Shown here: positions 1-6,085 of the stretch, one piece after another | How positions within the stretch are numbered: position 1 is the first letter of the stretch | Layout of the letters: the number at the start of each line of letters is the position of its first letter | Assembly (NCBI GenBank): GCA_021841985.1 | Contig: JAKCCP010000359.1 | Location: forward strand, 1 to 11,435 | Direction of reading: 5' to 3' | Length of the DNA: 11,435 bases | Origin: Pseudomonadota bacterium | GTDB lineage: Bacteria; Pseudomonadota; Alphaproteobacteria; Acetobacterales; Acetobacteraceae | Translations under genes and position numbers: made by a program | Notes under the pieces: model-generated | Told to the model about the DNA's origin: nothing | Database searches by the model: none | Seen by the model: only the letters and a program-made list of their open reading frames with translations

Positions 1-213
1 TTCCGATCTGCCGGGAAGCTGGTCTATTTCATGTCCGTCGAGGGCGCCAAGTTCCGCCGTCCGGTCGGCCCCGGCGATCAGCTCCGCATCCATGTCGAGA
101 AGCTGCGCAACCGCGGCAATGTGTGGAAATTCTCGGCGATCGCGCGGGTCGACGGCGCGGCCGTCGCCGAGGCGGTCTATACCGCGATGATCATGGACCA
201 GCGCGCGGCGTGA
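1..213 (+). CDS. fabZ: (3R)-hydroxyacyl-ACP dehydratase FabZ, C-terminal part (5' end outside window)
   Basis: This is the last 70 codons of FabZ, the cytoplasmic hot-dog-fold enzyme that dehydrates 3-hydroxyacyl-ACP during fatty acid elongation. The reading frame is open from base 1 to the TGA at 211-213. The family's C-terminal signature is visible: GKLVYFMSVEGAKFRRPV, then PGDQL, NRGNVWKF and the ending AEAVYTAMIMD. The catalytic His and Glu lie in the N-terminal half and are outside the window, so activity cannot be judged. The stop overlaps the GTG start of lpxA by four bases (GTGA), the usual coupling of fabZ and lpxA. FabZ and LpxA both draw on 3-hydroxyacyl-ACP. The family assignment is confident; only the fragment is seen. 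Confidence 0.95.
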   Translation, partial: FRSAGKLVYFMSVEGAKFRRPVGPGDQLRIHVEKLRNRGNVWKFSAIARVDGAAVAEAVYTAMIMDQRAA

Positions 214-1022
214 GCGGCATTCATCCCCGCGCGCTGGTCGCCGCCGGCGCCGAGATCGGCGAAGGTGTGGAGATCGGCCCCTGGTGCTCGGTCGGGCCAG
301 GCGTGGTCATCGAGGACGGTGTCAGGCTGGTCTCGCATGTCGTCGTCGAGGGGCGGACGCGAATCGGCGCCGGCGCCGTCCTCTACCCGTTCGCGACCGT
401 CGGCCTCGCGCCCCAGGATCTGAAATATCGTGGTGAACCGACGGAGACGGTGATCGGCGCGCGGAGCCAGATCCGCGAGCACTGCACCATCCATCGCGGC
501 ACCATGACCGGCACCGGCATCACCCGGGTCGGCGCCGATTGCCTGCTGATGGCGGTCGCCCATGTCGCGCATGACTGCGCCATCGGCGATGGCGTGATCA
601 TCGCCAATAACGTGGTGATGGGCGGGCATGTCGAGATCGGCGACGGGGCGGTGATCGGCGGCGCCGCGGCGCTGCATCAGTTCGTGCGCATCGGCCGCGG
701 CGCGATGGTCGGCGGCATGTCGGGGGTCGAGGCCGATGTCATCCCGTTCGGCAGCGTGATCGGCAACCGGGCGCGGCTCGCCGGGCTCAATCTCGTCAAG
801 CTCAAGCGCGCCGGTGTTCCGCGCGCCGAGATCCATCGCCTGCGCCACGCCTTCCGCACCCTGTTCCGCGCCGGCGGCGCTTTCGCCGAGCGCGTCGCCG
901 AGGTGCGGGCGGCCTATGGCGACGACAAGCTGGTCGCGGAAATCCTCGCTTTCATCGCCGCCGCCAGCCATCGCGGCCTGATCCGCGCCGCCATCGGCGC
1001 GGAGGCGGACGAGGACGCATAA
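210..1022 (+). CDS. lpxA: UDP-N-acetylglucosamine O-acyltransferase LpxA
   Basis: LpxA transfers a 3-hydroxyacyl chain from ACP to UDP-GlcNAc, the first step of lipid A synthesis, in the cytoplasm. The 270-residue product (E. coli 262) starts at GTG 210, inside the fabZ stop. The upstream in-frame extension to 123 is only the fabZ shadow, and no clear Shine-Dalgarno is seen, so translational coupling is likely. Hexapeptide repeats of a left-handed beta helix fill residues about 1-185 (IGEGVEIGP, IGDGVIIAN, IGDGAVIGG), followed by the helical C-terminal domain ending in HRGLIR. By alignment from memory, His121 matches catalytic His125 of E. coli, with His118, His140 and His156 matching His122, His144 and His160. 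Gly169 sits at the acyl-ruler position (Gly173 in E. coli), which suggests a long acyl chain such as C14 rather than C10; that is inference. No lpxI or lpxB follows. Confidence 0.96.
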   Translation: MSGIHPRALVAAGAEIGEGVEIGPWCSVGPGVVIEDGVRLVSHVVVEGRTRIGAGAVLYPFATVGLAPQDLKYRGEPTETVIGARSQIREHCTIHRGTMTGTGITRVGADCLLMAVAHVAHDCAIGDGVIIANNVVMGGHVEIGDGAVIGGAAALHQFVRIGRGAMVGGMSGVEADVIPFGSVIGNRARLAGLNLVKLKRAGVPRAEIHRLRHAFRTLFRAGGAFAERVAEVRAAYGDDKLVAEILAFIAAASHRGLIRAAIGAEADEDA

Positions 1023-1038
1023 TCCGGCGCGCATATCC

Positions 1039-1056
1039 GCCGGCCGAATGGCCGGC
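1039..1056. terminator. GC-rich hairpin between convergent lpxA and cupin gene
   Basis: A perfect 7-bp stem, GCCGGCC (1039-1045) and GGCCGGC (1050-1056), closes a GAAT tetraloop in the 39-base gap between lpxA and the oppositely oriented cupin gene. An AT-rich stretch (tgatattata) follows on the plus strand, but there is no true T tract. It may end transcription from one or both sides. In DNA this rich in G and C a short stem can also arise by chance. Confidence 0.4.
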
Positions 1057-1061
1057 TGATA

Positions 1062-1631
1062 TTATACCGCCCGCCAGCCCGGCTGGCTGGGATCGAGCCA
1101 TTTCAGACCGCCCGGCCCCAGGCCGCAGATGGCGATCACCGCCGGCGCCTTCATCCCGCGCTTGACACCATCGTAATGCGGCGTCTCGGCGACGCGGCGG
1201 ACGAAACTGCCGGCCGGCGCCGCGACCGTCCGGTCGGGATCGAAATCGGCGCCGCTATTGATCATCCAGGTGCCCGAGAGAACGACACAGAGCCGATCGG
1301 TGAGATAGGTATGCGGCGCGCTCATATAGCCGGGATACCATTTGATGAGCACCAAATAGAGGCCGGGCTCGGTGCTCGCCCCCCACAGCGGCGCCATCTC
1401 CACCGAGCGCGGCGGAAACCCCGGTTGCGGCTGGAAGGCGATCTCCTCGGGGAGACGGAGGATGGTCTCGGTGGGATCGATCGGGCTTGCCGCGGCGCTC
1501 CCCGCCAGCATGACCGGCAGCGCCGCCAGCAGCGGCGCGAGCAGCATCTCGCGCCGGCCAGGGAGAGCAATGGTGGCGGGGGCAACGGCGGAAGCCGCGG
1601 GCTCGGGGTTGGGTGACGGATGGTTGATCAT
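1062..1631 (-). CDS. exported cupin-domain protein with Tat-type signal
   Basis: A 189-residue protein of unknown role. The N-terminus has a twin-arginine leader: GRREMLLAP at residues 25-33, a hydrophobic stretch to about 44, and a small-residue cleavage region AGSAAASP near 43-50. Export is therefore likely. A single cupin barrel follows (about 65-175): PHTYLTDRLCVVLSGTW at 106-122 resembles cupin motif 1, and APAGSFVRRVAETPHY at 138-152 resembles motif 2. The usual HxH...E metal ligands are mostly replaced (His107-Thr-Tyr, no Glu), so metal binding is doubtful and no reaction can be named. The ATG at 1629-1631 is chosen because AGGAGA (1643-1648) lies 11 bases upstream and the leader then has normal length. 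An in-frame GTG at 1710-1712 would add 27 residues ahead of the leader. It is monocistronic and convergent with lpxA. Confidence 0.75.
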   Translation of the reverse strand: MINHPSPNPEPAASAVAPATIALPGRREMLLAPLLAALPVMLAGSAAASPIDPTETILRLPEEIAFQPQPGFPPRSVEMAPLWGASTEPGLYLVLIKWYPGYMSAPHTYLTDRLCVVLSGTWMINSGADFDPDRTVAAPAGSFVRRVAETPHYDGVKRGMKAPAVIAICGLGPGGLKWLDPSQPGWRAV

Positions 1632-1642
1632 GGCGTGGCGTG

Positions 1643-1648
1643 TCTCCT
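1643..1648 (-). promoter_or_regulatory. Shine-Dalgarno that favours the ATG at 1631 for the cupin gene
   Basis: Read on the minus strand this is AGGAGA, with 11 bases before ATG 1631. The spacing is a little long. The alternative GTG at 1712 has only a diffuse purine run (GGGAGAAGAAGAGA) upstream. Confidence 0.5.
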
Positions 1649-1771
1649 CTTGGTCTTTGGCCGTGGCGGCTGTCGAGACTGACGCGCCAGACCTAAAAAT
1701 GCGTGTGTTCACGAAAATTTGATCTCTTCTTCTCCCAGCCAGACGACCAGCATGCGAGAAAACCTTCCGAA

Positions 1772-1800
1772 TCTCTATCGGATTTACAAATTTGTGCCAA
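1772..1800 (-). promoter_or_regulatory. possible promoter of the cupin gene
   Basis: On the minus strand TTGGCA (1795-1800) is followed after 17 bases by TAGAGA (1772-1777). The -35 matches consensus at five of six positions and the -10 at only three. The palindrome ACAAATTTGT sits at the edge of the spacer. This is a weak prediction resting mainly on spacing and position. Confidence 0.22.
1786..1795. promoter_or_regulatory. palindrome ACAAATTTGT in divergent gap
   Basis: This is a perfect 10-bp palindrome in the AT-rich part of the gap between the cupin gene (minus) and the GGDEF/EAL gene (plus). It lies three bases before a second inverted repeat. AT-rich perfect palindromes stand out against the surrounding GC-rich DNA and could be an operator. 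No cognate regulator is known from the sequence. Confidence 0.35.
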
Positions 1801-1817
1801 GGTTAGCCGTTAACCTT
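1799..1817. promoter_or_regulatory. inverted repeat AAGGTTA-5-TAACCTT upstream of GGDEF/EAL gene
   Basis: Perfect 7-bp arms, AAGGTTA (1799-1805) and TAACCTT (1811-1817), flank GCCGT. The centre-to-start distance to the ATG at 1868 is about 60 bases, a typical place for an operator. It could also form a small hairpin if transcribed. Confidence 0.42.
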
Positions 1818-1867
1818 TGCCGACAGACGATGCTTTACATTGATGGGCTGTATATCCGGGAGGCGGC

Positions 1868-4111
1868 ATGAGCTGGCTCATCGCGACGTTGACATCGGAT
1901 CGCGATCTGCTGCTTTCCGGCCTCTCGCTCGCCATCTCGGTTGCGCTCTGCCCGCTGGCGCTGGTCATGTTTTTCCGTGCCATGGCCAGCCGCGGCCGGC
2001 CGCGCCTCGCCTGGCTGCTGGCGGCCGCGGCCGCGTTCGGCACCGGCATCTGGGGGCTCGCGCTGCTCAGCCACGTCTTGTTCACCTCGCACGTCCTGTT
2101 CCCCTCGGCGACGAAGCTCGCGGACGCGCCATCGCTGCTTGGGCTTTCGCTCGTCGAAGCGGTCACCGGGGCGCTCGGTGCGTTCTCGCTCTGGAGCCGC
2201 TCGCGCGGGCAGCCTTCCTTCGTCATGCTCGGCGGCGCGATGGTGGCGCTGTCCGTGGTGGCGATGCATTATACTGGCCTCGCCGCCCACCCCTCCCCGC
2301 TCCCGCCGGCGGGTGCCGGCCACGGCCTCGATCTTCCCGGCGTTCTCCCGATCGTCATCGTGCTCGTCGGTGTCGCGCTGCTGATCCTGTTCCTCGGCGC
2401 CATCGTCACCCTGGTCGATGTCCGCTTCGTGCTCCGCCGCGCCGAGGAAGCGCAGCGGTTGCGCCAACTCGCCGATGCCGCTTTCGAGGGGCTGCTGATC
2501 CATCGCGACGGCATGATCCTCGATGTCAACACCTCGCTCACCACCATCGTCGGCCTGCCCCGCGAGGCGCTGATCGGCGGGCATGTCCTCGATTTCGTCG
2601 CCCTGTCATCGCATGCCCTGATCCGCGAGCGCCTCGCGACCAAGCCGAGCCGGATCGATGAGTTCGAAATCATTCTTCCGGATGGGACGCGCCGTGTCGC
2701 CGAGGTGCTGTCGCGCTCGATCCTGCATGGCGGCCGGCCGGCGACGGCCGCCGCTATTCGCGACATTTCCGAGCGCAAGCAGGCGGCGGCACGAATTGAG
2801 CACCTCGCCCGCCATGATCCGCTGACCGGTCTTCCCAACCGCGTCAAATTCCTCGCCCTGCTCAAGGATAGCCTCGCCCGCGCCGACGAAGCCGCCGGCT
2901 TCGTCGGCCTCCTCGTCCTCGATATCGACCGCTTCAAATTCGTCAACGGCCTCTATGGGCATGATATCGGGGACGCCTTGCTGCGCGCCGTGGCGCGGCG
3001 CCTCGTCGCGCTCGTGCGGGAAGACACAAACGATCAGGGGCAGGTGGCACGGCTCGGCGGCGACGAATTCGCCATCGCGCTGCCGCCCGGGCGCCAGGCC
3101 GGCACCGCCGCAACGATGGCCGAAAAGCTGCAAGCGGCGCTCGCGGCGCCGTTCGAGATCTCCGGCCAGTCGGTGCAAATCAGCGCCCGGATCGGCATCG
3201 CCTTCGCGCCGCAGCACGGTGAAACCGTCACCGCGCTGATGAACAGCGCCGATACCGCGCTGTTCTGGGCCAAGCGCGACGAACGCGCGAGGATCCGCAT
3301 TTTCGAACCAGCCATGGAAAGCGAATTGCAGGTGCGCCGGCGGATGGAACGGGATCTGCGCCTCGCCGTGCAAAATCACACGTTCAAGGTCCATTATCAG
3401 CCGATCTACGCCGTCGATGGCCGGACGCTGGTCGGCTTCGAGGCTCTGCTCCGCTGGTTTCAGAAGGATCTCGGCTGGACCGCGCCGAGCCGCTTCATCC
3501 CGCTCGCCGAGGAAAGCGGCATGATCGGGCCGCTTGGCCGCCTGGTTCTGGAAACCGCCTGCGCCGAGGCCGCGGACTGGCCGGAAGCGCTGCATGTCGC
3601 GGTCAATCTTTCGCCGATGCAGTTCCAGACCGATGATCTCGTCGCGATCGTGACCGAGACACTCGCCCGTACCAAACTCGCGCCGGAGCGGCTGGAACTC
3701 GAACTCACCGAAGGCGTGCTGATCGACGATGCGGAACGCGCGCGGGCGCAACTGGTGGCGCTCAAGGCGCTCGGCGTGCGTCTCGTCCTCGATGATTTCG
3801 GCACCGGCTATTCGAGTCTCAGCTATCTCGGCCGCTTTCCCTTCGACAAGCTGAAGATCGACCGCTCCTTCGTCTCGCGCCTCGCCGACGATGCCGGCGC
3901 GGCGGCGATCGTTCGCGCGATTTCGGCGCTGGCCCACAGCCTCGGCCTCGCGGTGACCGCCGAGGGGGTGGAAACCGCGGCGCAACTGGATCTGCTGCGC
4001 GCCGCCCAATGCACCGAACTCCAGGGTTTTCTGCTCGGCCGGCCGATGATCGCGAGCGCCGCCGCCCGCCTGATCCGCCAGCAGCGGAAAACAACCTCGA
4101 GCGCTGCTTAG
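1868..4111 (+). CDS. membrane MHYT-PAS-GGDEF-EAL cyclic-di-GMP turnover protein
   Basis: A 747-residue signalling protein predicted to make and/or break cyclic di-GMP at the inner membrane. Order: hydrophobic MHYT-like sensor about 1-185, with one intact motif (AMHYTGLAA, 132-140) and one eroded copy (GIWGLALLSHV, 60-70); PAS about 195-305; GGDEF about 310-480 with an intact GGDEF (397-401); EAL about 490-740 with EAL (525-527), NLSPMQF, ELTEG, DDFGTGYSSL (642-651), KLKID and AEGVET. Motifs for both cyclase and phosphodiesterase activity are therefore present. The RxxD inhibitory site expected at 388-391 reads NDQG, so product inhibition is probably lost. ATG 1868 follows GGGAGG (1858-1863) at four bases. 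A typical MHYT domain has more helices and three motifs, so this sensor looks reduced. The net activity cannot be told from sequence. Confidence 0.92.
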   Translation: MSWLIATLTSDRDLLLSGLSLAISVALCPLALVMFFRAMASRGRPRLAWLLAAAAAFGTGIWGLALLSHVLFTSHVLFPSATKLADAPSLLGLSLVEAVTGALGAFSLWSRSRGQPSFVMLGGAMVALSVVAMHYTGLAAHPSPLPPAGAGHGLDLPGVLPIVIVLVGVALLILFLGAIVTLVDVRFVLRRAEEAQRLRQLADAAFEGLLIHRDGMILDVNTSLTTIVGLPREALIGGHVLDFVALSSHALIRERLATKPSRIDEFEIILPDGTRRVAEVLSRSILHGGRPATAAAIRDISERKQAAARIEHLARHDPLTGLPNRVKFLALLKDSLARADEAAGFVGLLVLDIDRFKFVNGLYGHDIGDALLRAVARRLVALVREDTNDQGQVARLGGDEFAIALPPGRQAGTAATMAEKLQAALAAPFEISGQSVQISARIGIAFAPQHGETVTALMNSADTALFWAKRDERARIRIFEPAMESELQVRRRMERDLRLAVQNHTFKVHYQPIYAVDGRTLVGFEALLRWFQKDLGWTAPSRFIPLAEESGMIGPLGRLVLETACAEAADWPEALHVAVNLSPMQFQTDDLVAIVTETLARTKLAPERLELELTEGVLIDDAERARAQLVALKALGVRLVLDDFGTGYSSLSYLGRFPFDKLKIDRSFVSRLADDAGAAAIVRAISALAHSLGLAVTAEGVETAAQLDLLRAAQCTELQGFLLGRPMIASAAARLIRQQRKTTSSAA

Positions 4112-4265
4112 CAAGCTCGCATTATTTCACGAAACAAACCGGGGAAATATACCTTTCATTAAATAATTCCCCATATCCTTTGTCGTGAGGCCAGCCTGTT
4201 CGCGGCTTCACGTTTCCTCCCACACGCCGCACCTCGTGCCGTTTCGGCGGGTGTTGCGCACCTGA
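4112..4265. other. intergenic stretch with several hairpins, possible structured 3' UTR
   Basis: No convincing gene. Seen here are GGGGAA (4141-4146) facing TTCCCC (4167-4172) across an AT-rich loop, and a 9-bp stem with one G-U pair: CGTGAGGCC (4184-4192) with GGCTTCACG (4204-4212), loop 4193-4203, then a short T run. A weaker set of GC pairings spans 4222-4254. Together with the terminator at 4266-4300 this could be the folded 3' UTR of the GGDEF/EAL gene or a small RNA. No known RNA family was recognised, and no good promoter for a separate transcript was found. Confidence 0.3.
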
Positions 4266-4300
4266 AGCGGCGCCCGCGATGCGCGGCGCCGCTTTTTTTT
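4266..4300 (+). terminator. strong rho-independent terminator
   Basis: A perfect 9-bp stem, AGCGGCGCC (4266-4274) with GGCGCCGCT (4285-4293), is followed by eight T residues (4293-4300). The loop can itself form three more pairs (GCG/CGC). It is on the plus strand, 155 bases past the GGDEF/EAL stop. It ends that transcript or an unseen short transcript between them. Confidence 0.88.
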
Positions 4301-4468
4301 CGGCGCACTCCCCATCGGCCATCCCTCACGCTCGCGTGCCGAAAACGTCGCCCGCAGCTTGTCCAGGGCAGCGCCCTGGTTCATTCAAGCCCCCTTCACC
4401 CGATTGCCCTGGTATGGGGTCGCACCTGCTTGAAAAATTCTATGCACGCATGACCGATGAAGAGGCGA
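4301..4468. other. non-coding or decayed stretch between convergent genes
   Basis: No supported gene. A short frame opens at ATG 4414 and runs to 4521 (35 codons, start MGSHLLEKFYARMTDEEA). It has no Shine-Dalgarno, and only about 60 percent of its third codon positions are G or C, well below the neighbouring genes. Its last third is the inverted repeat at 4469-4506. It could be a remnant or chance. A short palindromic run CCAGGGC-AGC-GCCCTGG lies at about 4362-4378. Confidence 0.3.
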
Positions 4469-4506
4469 GGGCTGTTCAACGCTATCTGATCAGCGTTGAA
4501 CAGCCC
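4469..4506. repeat. perfect 15-bp inverted repeat downstream of aceA
   Basis: GGGCTGTTCAACGCT (4469-4483) and AGCGTTGAACAGCCC (4492-4506) are exact reverse complements separated by the eight bases ATCTGATC. It starts 32 bases past the aceA stop on the minus strand, where a terminator would be expected. The bases after it on that strand (TCGCCTCTTC) are only mildly T-rich, so it is not a canonical intrinsic terminator. It is clearly longer than chance stems in the window. Confidence 0.75.
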
Positions 4507-4538
4507 CGCGCTTTCACCTGACCGGGTGATATGGGTGC

Positions 4539-5930
4539 TCAGGCGTTGGCGGCGGCGGCGTTGCGCGCCCAGTCATGGGCGTGGTCGATGCCATGGTCAT
4601 ACTGGTCATGTTCGGCCATGGTCTCGGCGTGGTCGTGAAACTGCGCCGTCTCGGTGCTGCCGGCCATTGCCGTGGTGGACGCCTTGCCGGCCGAGATCGC
4701 CAGCGCGACGGCGTCGAAATAGCTGGTGCCGACCTCGCGCTGATGGCGGGTTGCGGTATAGCCCTCGCCCTCGGCGGCAAACTCCGCCTGCTGCAGCTCG
4801 GAATAGGCCGCCATGCCACGCTCCTTGTAGCCGCGGGCGAGCTGGAACATCGCATGGTTCAGGCTGTGGAAGCCGGCCAGGGTCACGAACTGGAATTTAT
4901 ACCCCATGCTCGCGATCGCGGCCTGGAAGCCGGCGATCTTTTCCGGCGAGAGCTTTTTCTGCCAATTGAAGCTCGGCGAGCAATTATAGGCCAGCATCTT
5001 GCCCGGGAAGCGTTTGTGGATGGCGTTGGCGAAGCGCTCGGCCTCCTCGAGATTGGGCTCGCTGGTCTCCCACCACAGAAGATCGGCGTAGGGCGCATAG
5101 GCGAGCGAGCGGGCGATCGCGTATTCGACGCCAAGACCGGGACGGATGCGGAAAAATCCTTCCGCGGTGCGCTCGCCGGTGAGGAACGGCCGGTCGCGCT
5201 CATCGACATCGGTGGTCAGCAATTGCGCGGCGTGGCTGTCGGTGCGGCAGAGCAGCACCGTCGGCACGCCTTCCACGTCGGCGGCGAGGCGGGCGGCGTT
5301 GAGGGTGCGGATGTGCTGGCTGATCGGCACCAGAACCTTGCCGCCGAGATGGCCGCATTTCTTTTCCGAGGCCAACTGGTCCTCGAAATGCACGCCCGCC
5401 GCGCCCGCCTCCGTCATCGCCTTCATCAGCTCGAAGGCGTTGAGCGCGCCGCCGAACCCGGCCTCGGCATCGGCGACGATCGGCGCCATCCAGTAGGTCG
5501 CGGCATCGCCCTCGGTGCGGGCGATCTGATCGGCGCGGCGGAGCGCGCCGTTGATGCGCTTGACCACCGACGGCACCGAGTTCACGGGATAGAGCGACTG
5601 ATCGGGATACATCTCGCCGGCGAGATTGGCATCCGCCGCCACCTGCCAGCCGGAGAGATAGATCGCCTTCAGCCCGGCCTTGACCTGCTGCATCGCCTGG
5701 TTGCCGGTGAGCGCGCCGAGGGTCGGAACGAAGGGCTCGCTCTTGAGCAGATGCCAGAGCCGCTGCGCGCCCATCTCGGCGAGCGTGTGGCGGACGCGGA
5801 AGCTGCCCGAGAGGCGCGCGACGTCTTCGGCGCCATAGTCGCGCTGAATGCCGGCGAAACGCTCCGGGTCATGCCCGGCCGGGCTGGACATGCCATCCGG
5901 GGCGAAAAGCGGGGAAAGGGTCGGGCGCAT
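4539..5930 (-). CDS. aceA: isocitrate lyase with His-rich C-terminal tail
   Basis: Isocitrate lyase cleaves isocitrate to glyoxylate and succinate, the first step of the glyoxylate shunt, in the cytoplasm; it supports growth on acetate or fatty acids. The 463-residue product carries the active-site motif KKCGHLGGK at 190-198 (Cys192 as catalytic base, by family knowledge). Other family motifs are [43 protein letters not shown] and the ending GSTETAQF. The core ends near residue 431, as in roughly 430-residue homologues. Beyond it lies a 32-residue tail with six His and several Asp/Glu ([20 protein letters not shown], then HDWA). ATG 5930 is chosen for the AAGGAG six bases upstream. The gene is divergent from an ScfR/RamB-like regulator, its probable controller. 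No malate synthase gene is in view. Confidence 0.96.
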   Translation of the reverse strand: MRPTLSPLFAPDGMSSPAGHDPERFAGIQRDYGAEDVARLSGSFRVRHTLAEMGAQRLWHLLKSEPFVPTLGALTGNQAMQQVKAGLKAIYLSGWQVAADANLAGEMYPDQSLYPVNSVPSVVKRINGALRRADQIARTEGDAATYWMAPIVADAEAGFGGALNAFELMKAMTEAGAAGVHFEDQLASEKKCGHLGGKVLVPISQHIRTLNAARLAADVEGVPTVLLCRTDSHAAQLLTTDVDERDRPFLTGERTAEGFFRIRPGLGVEYAIARSLAYAPYADLLWWETSEPNLEEAERFANAIHKRFPGKMLAYNCSPSFNWQKKLSPEKIAGFQAAIASMGYKFQFVTLAGFHSLNHAMFQLARGYKERGMAAYSELQQAEFAAEGEGYTATRHQREVGTSYFDAVALAISAGKASTTAMAGSTETAQFHDHAETMAEHDQYDHGIDHAHDWARNAAAANA

Positions 5931-5936
5931 GGCGTG

Positions 5937-5942
5937 CTCCTT
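5937..5942 (-). promoter_or_regulatory. Shine-Dalgarno of aceA
   Basis: AAGGAG on the minus strand, six bases before ATG 5930. It decides this start over the in-frame ATG 13 codons further in (5889-5891). Confidence 0.75.
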
Positions 5943-6010
5943 GGTGCGAATAACAAAGCGAAGCGGGGTAACCGAAGTAAAATTTTCACATTGCGCCCGC
6001 GAGGAAAAGT

Positions 6011-6028
6011 GCCAAACTGCGGCAAATC
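6011..6028. promoter_or_regulatory. tandem CAAA-type half-sites in aceA/regulator gap
   Basis: GCCAAACT (6011-6018) and GGCAAATC (6021-6028) share the core G(C/G)CAAA and lie ten bases apart, one helical turn. They sit in the middle of the 155-bp divergent gap. RamB, a related regulator of acetate genes in Corynebacterium, is known to bind AAAGTTTGCAAA-like sites, so a resemblance is possible. The role as operator is inferred. Confidence 0.35.
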
Positions 6029-6047
6029 CTCGGAATATGTCGTGAGT

Positions 6048-6075
6048 TTGACAATTTTTCGTCGGATTTTGTAAA
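6048..6075 (+). promoter_or_regulatory. sigma-70-like promoter of the ScfR-type regulator
   Basis: A perfect TTGACA (6048-6053) is followed after 16 bases by TGTAAA (6070-6075), four of six matches to TATAAT. A start site would fall near 6082, only a few bases before ATG 6086. Transcripts could then be almost leaderless. The -10 overlaps the first TTGTAAA repeat, so a protein bound there would block it. Confidence 0.5.
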
Positions 6076-6085
6076 GGTTGTAAAC
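6069..6085 (+). repeat. direct repeat TTGTAAA x2 against the regulator start codon
   Basis: TTGTAAA occurs at 6069-6075 and again at 6078-6084, nine bases apart and ending one base before the ATG at 6086. It overlaps both the likely -10 and the only Shine-Dalgarno candidate (AAAGG, 6073-6077). The placement suits autoregulation. Confidence 0.45.

Noticed and set aside
123..209. Longer N-terminus for lpxA from the ATG at 123
   Set aside because: The added 29 residues are Arg/Gly-rich out-of-frame fabZ and do not look like LpxA; GTG 210 gives the family start.
2606..4114. 502-codon open frame antisense to the GGDEF/EAL gene
   Set aside because: Shadow of a strongly supported gene; no family resemblance and no start signal.
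4112..4300. c-di-GMP riboswitch or another known RNA next to the GGDEF/EAL gene
   Set aside because: The conserved core of the c-di-GMP riboswitch could not be found, and the element lies after, not before, the gene.
4414..4521. A 35-codon small gene
   Set aside because: No Shine-Dalgarno, third-position GC unlike the neighbours, and its 3' part is an inverted repeat. Mentioned only as a possible remnant.
5990..6012. Sigma-54 promoter for aceA from TGGCAC on the minus strand
   Set aside because: The expected TTGC(A/T) at the right spacing is missing.
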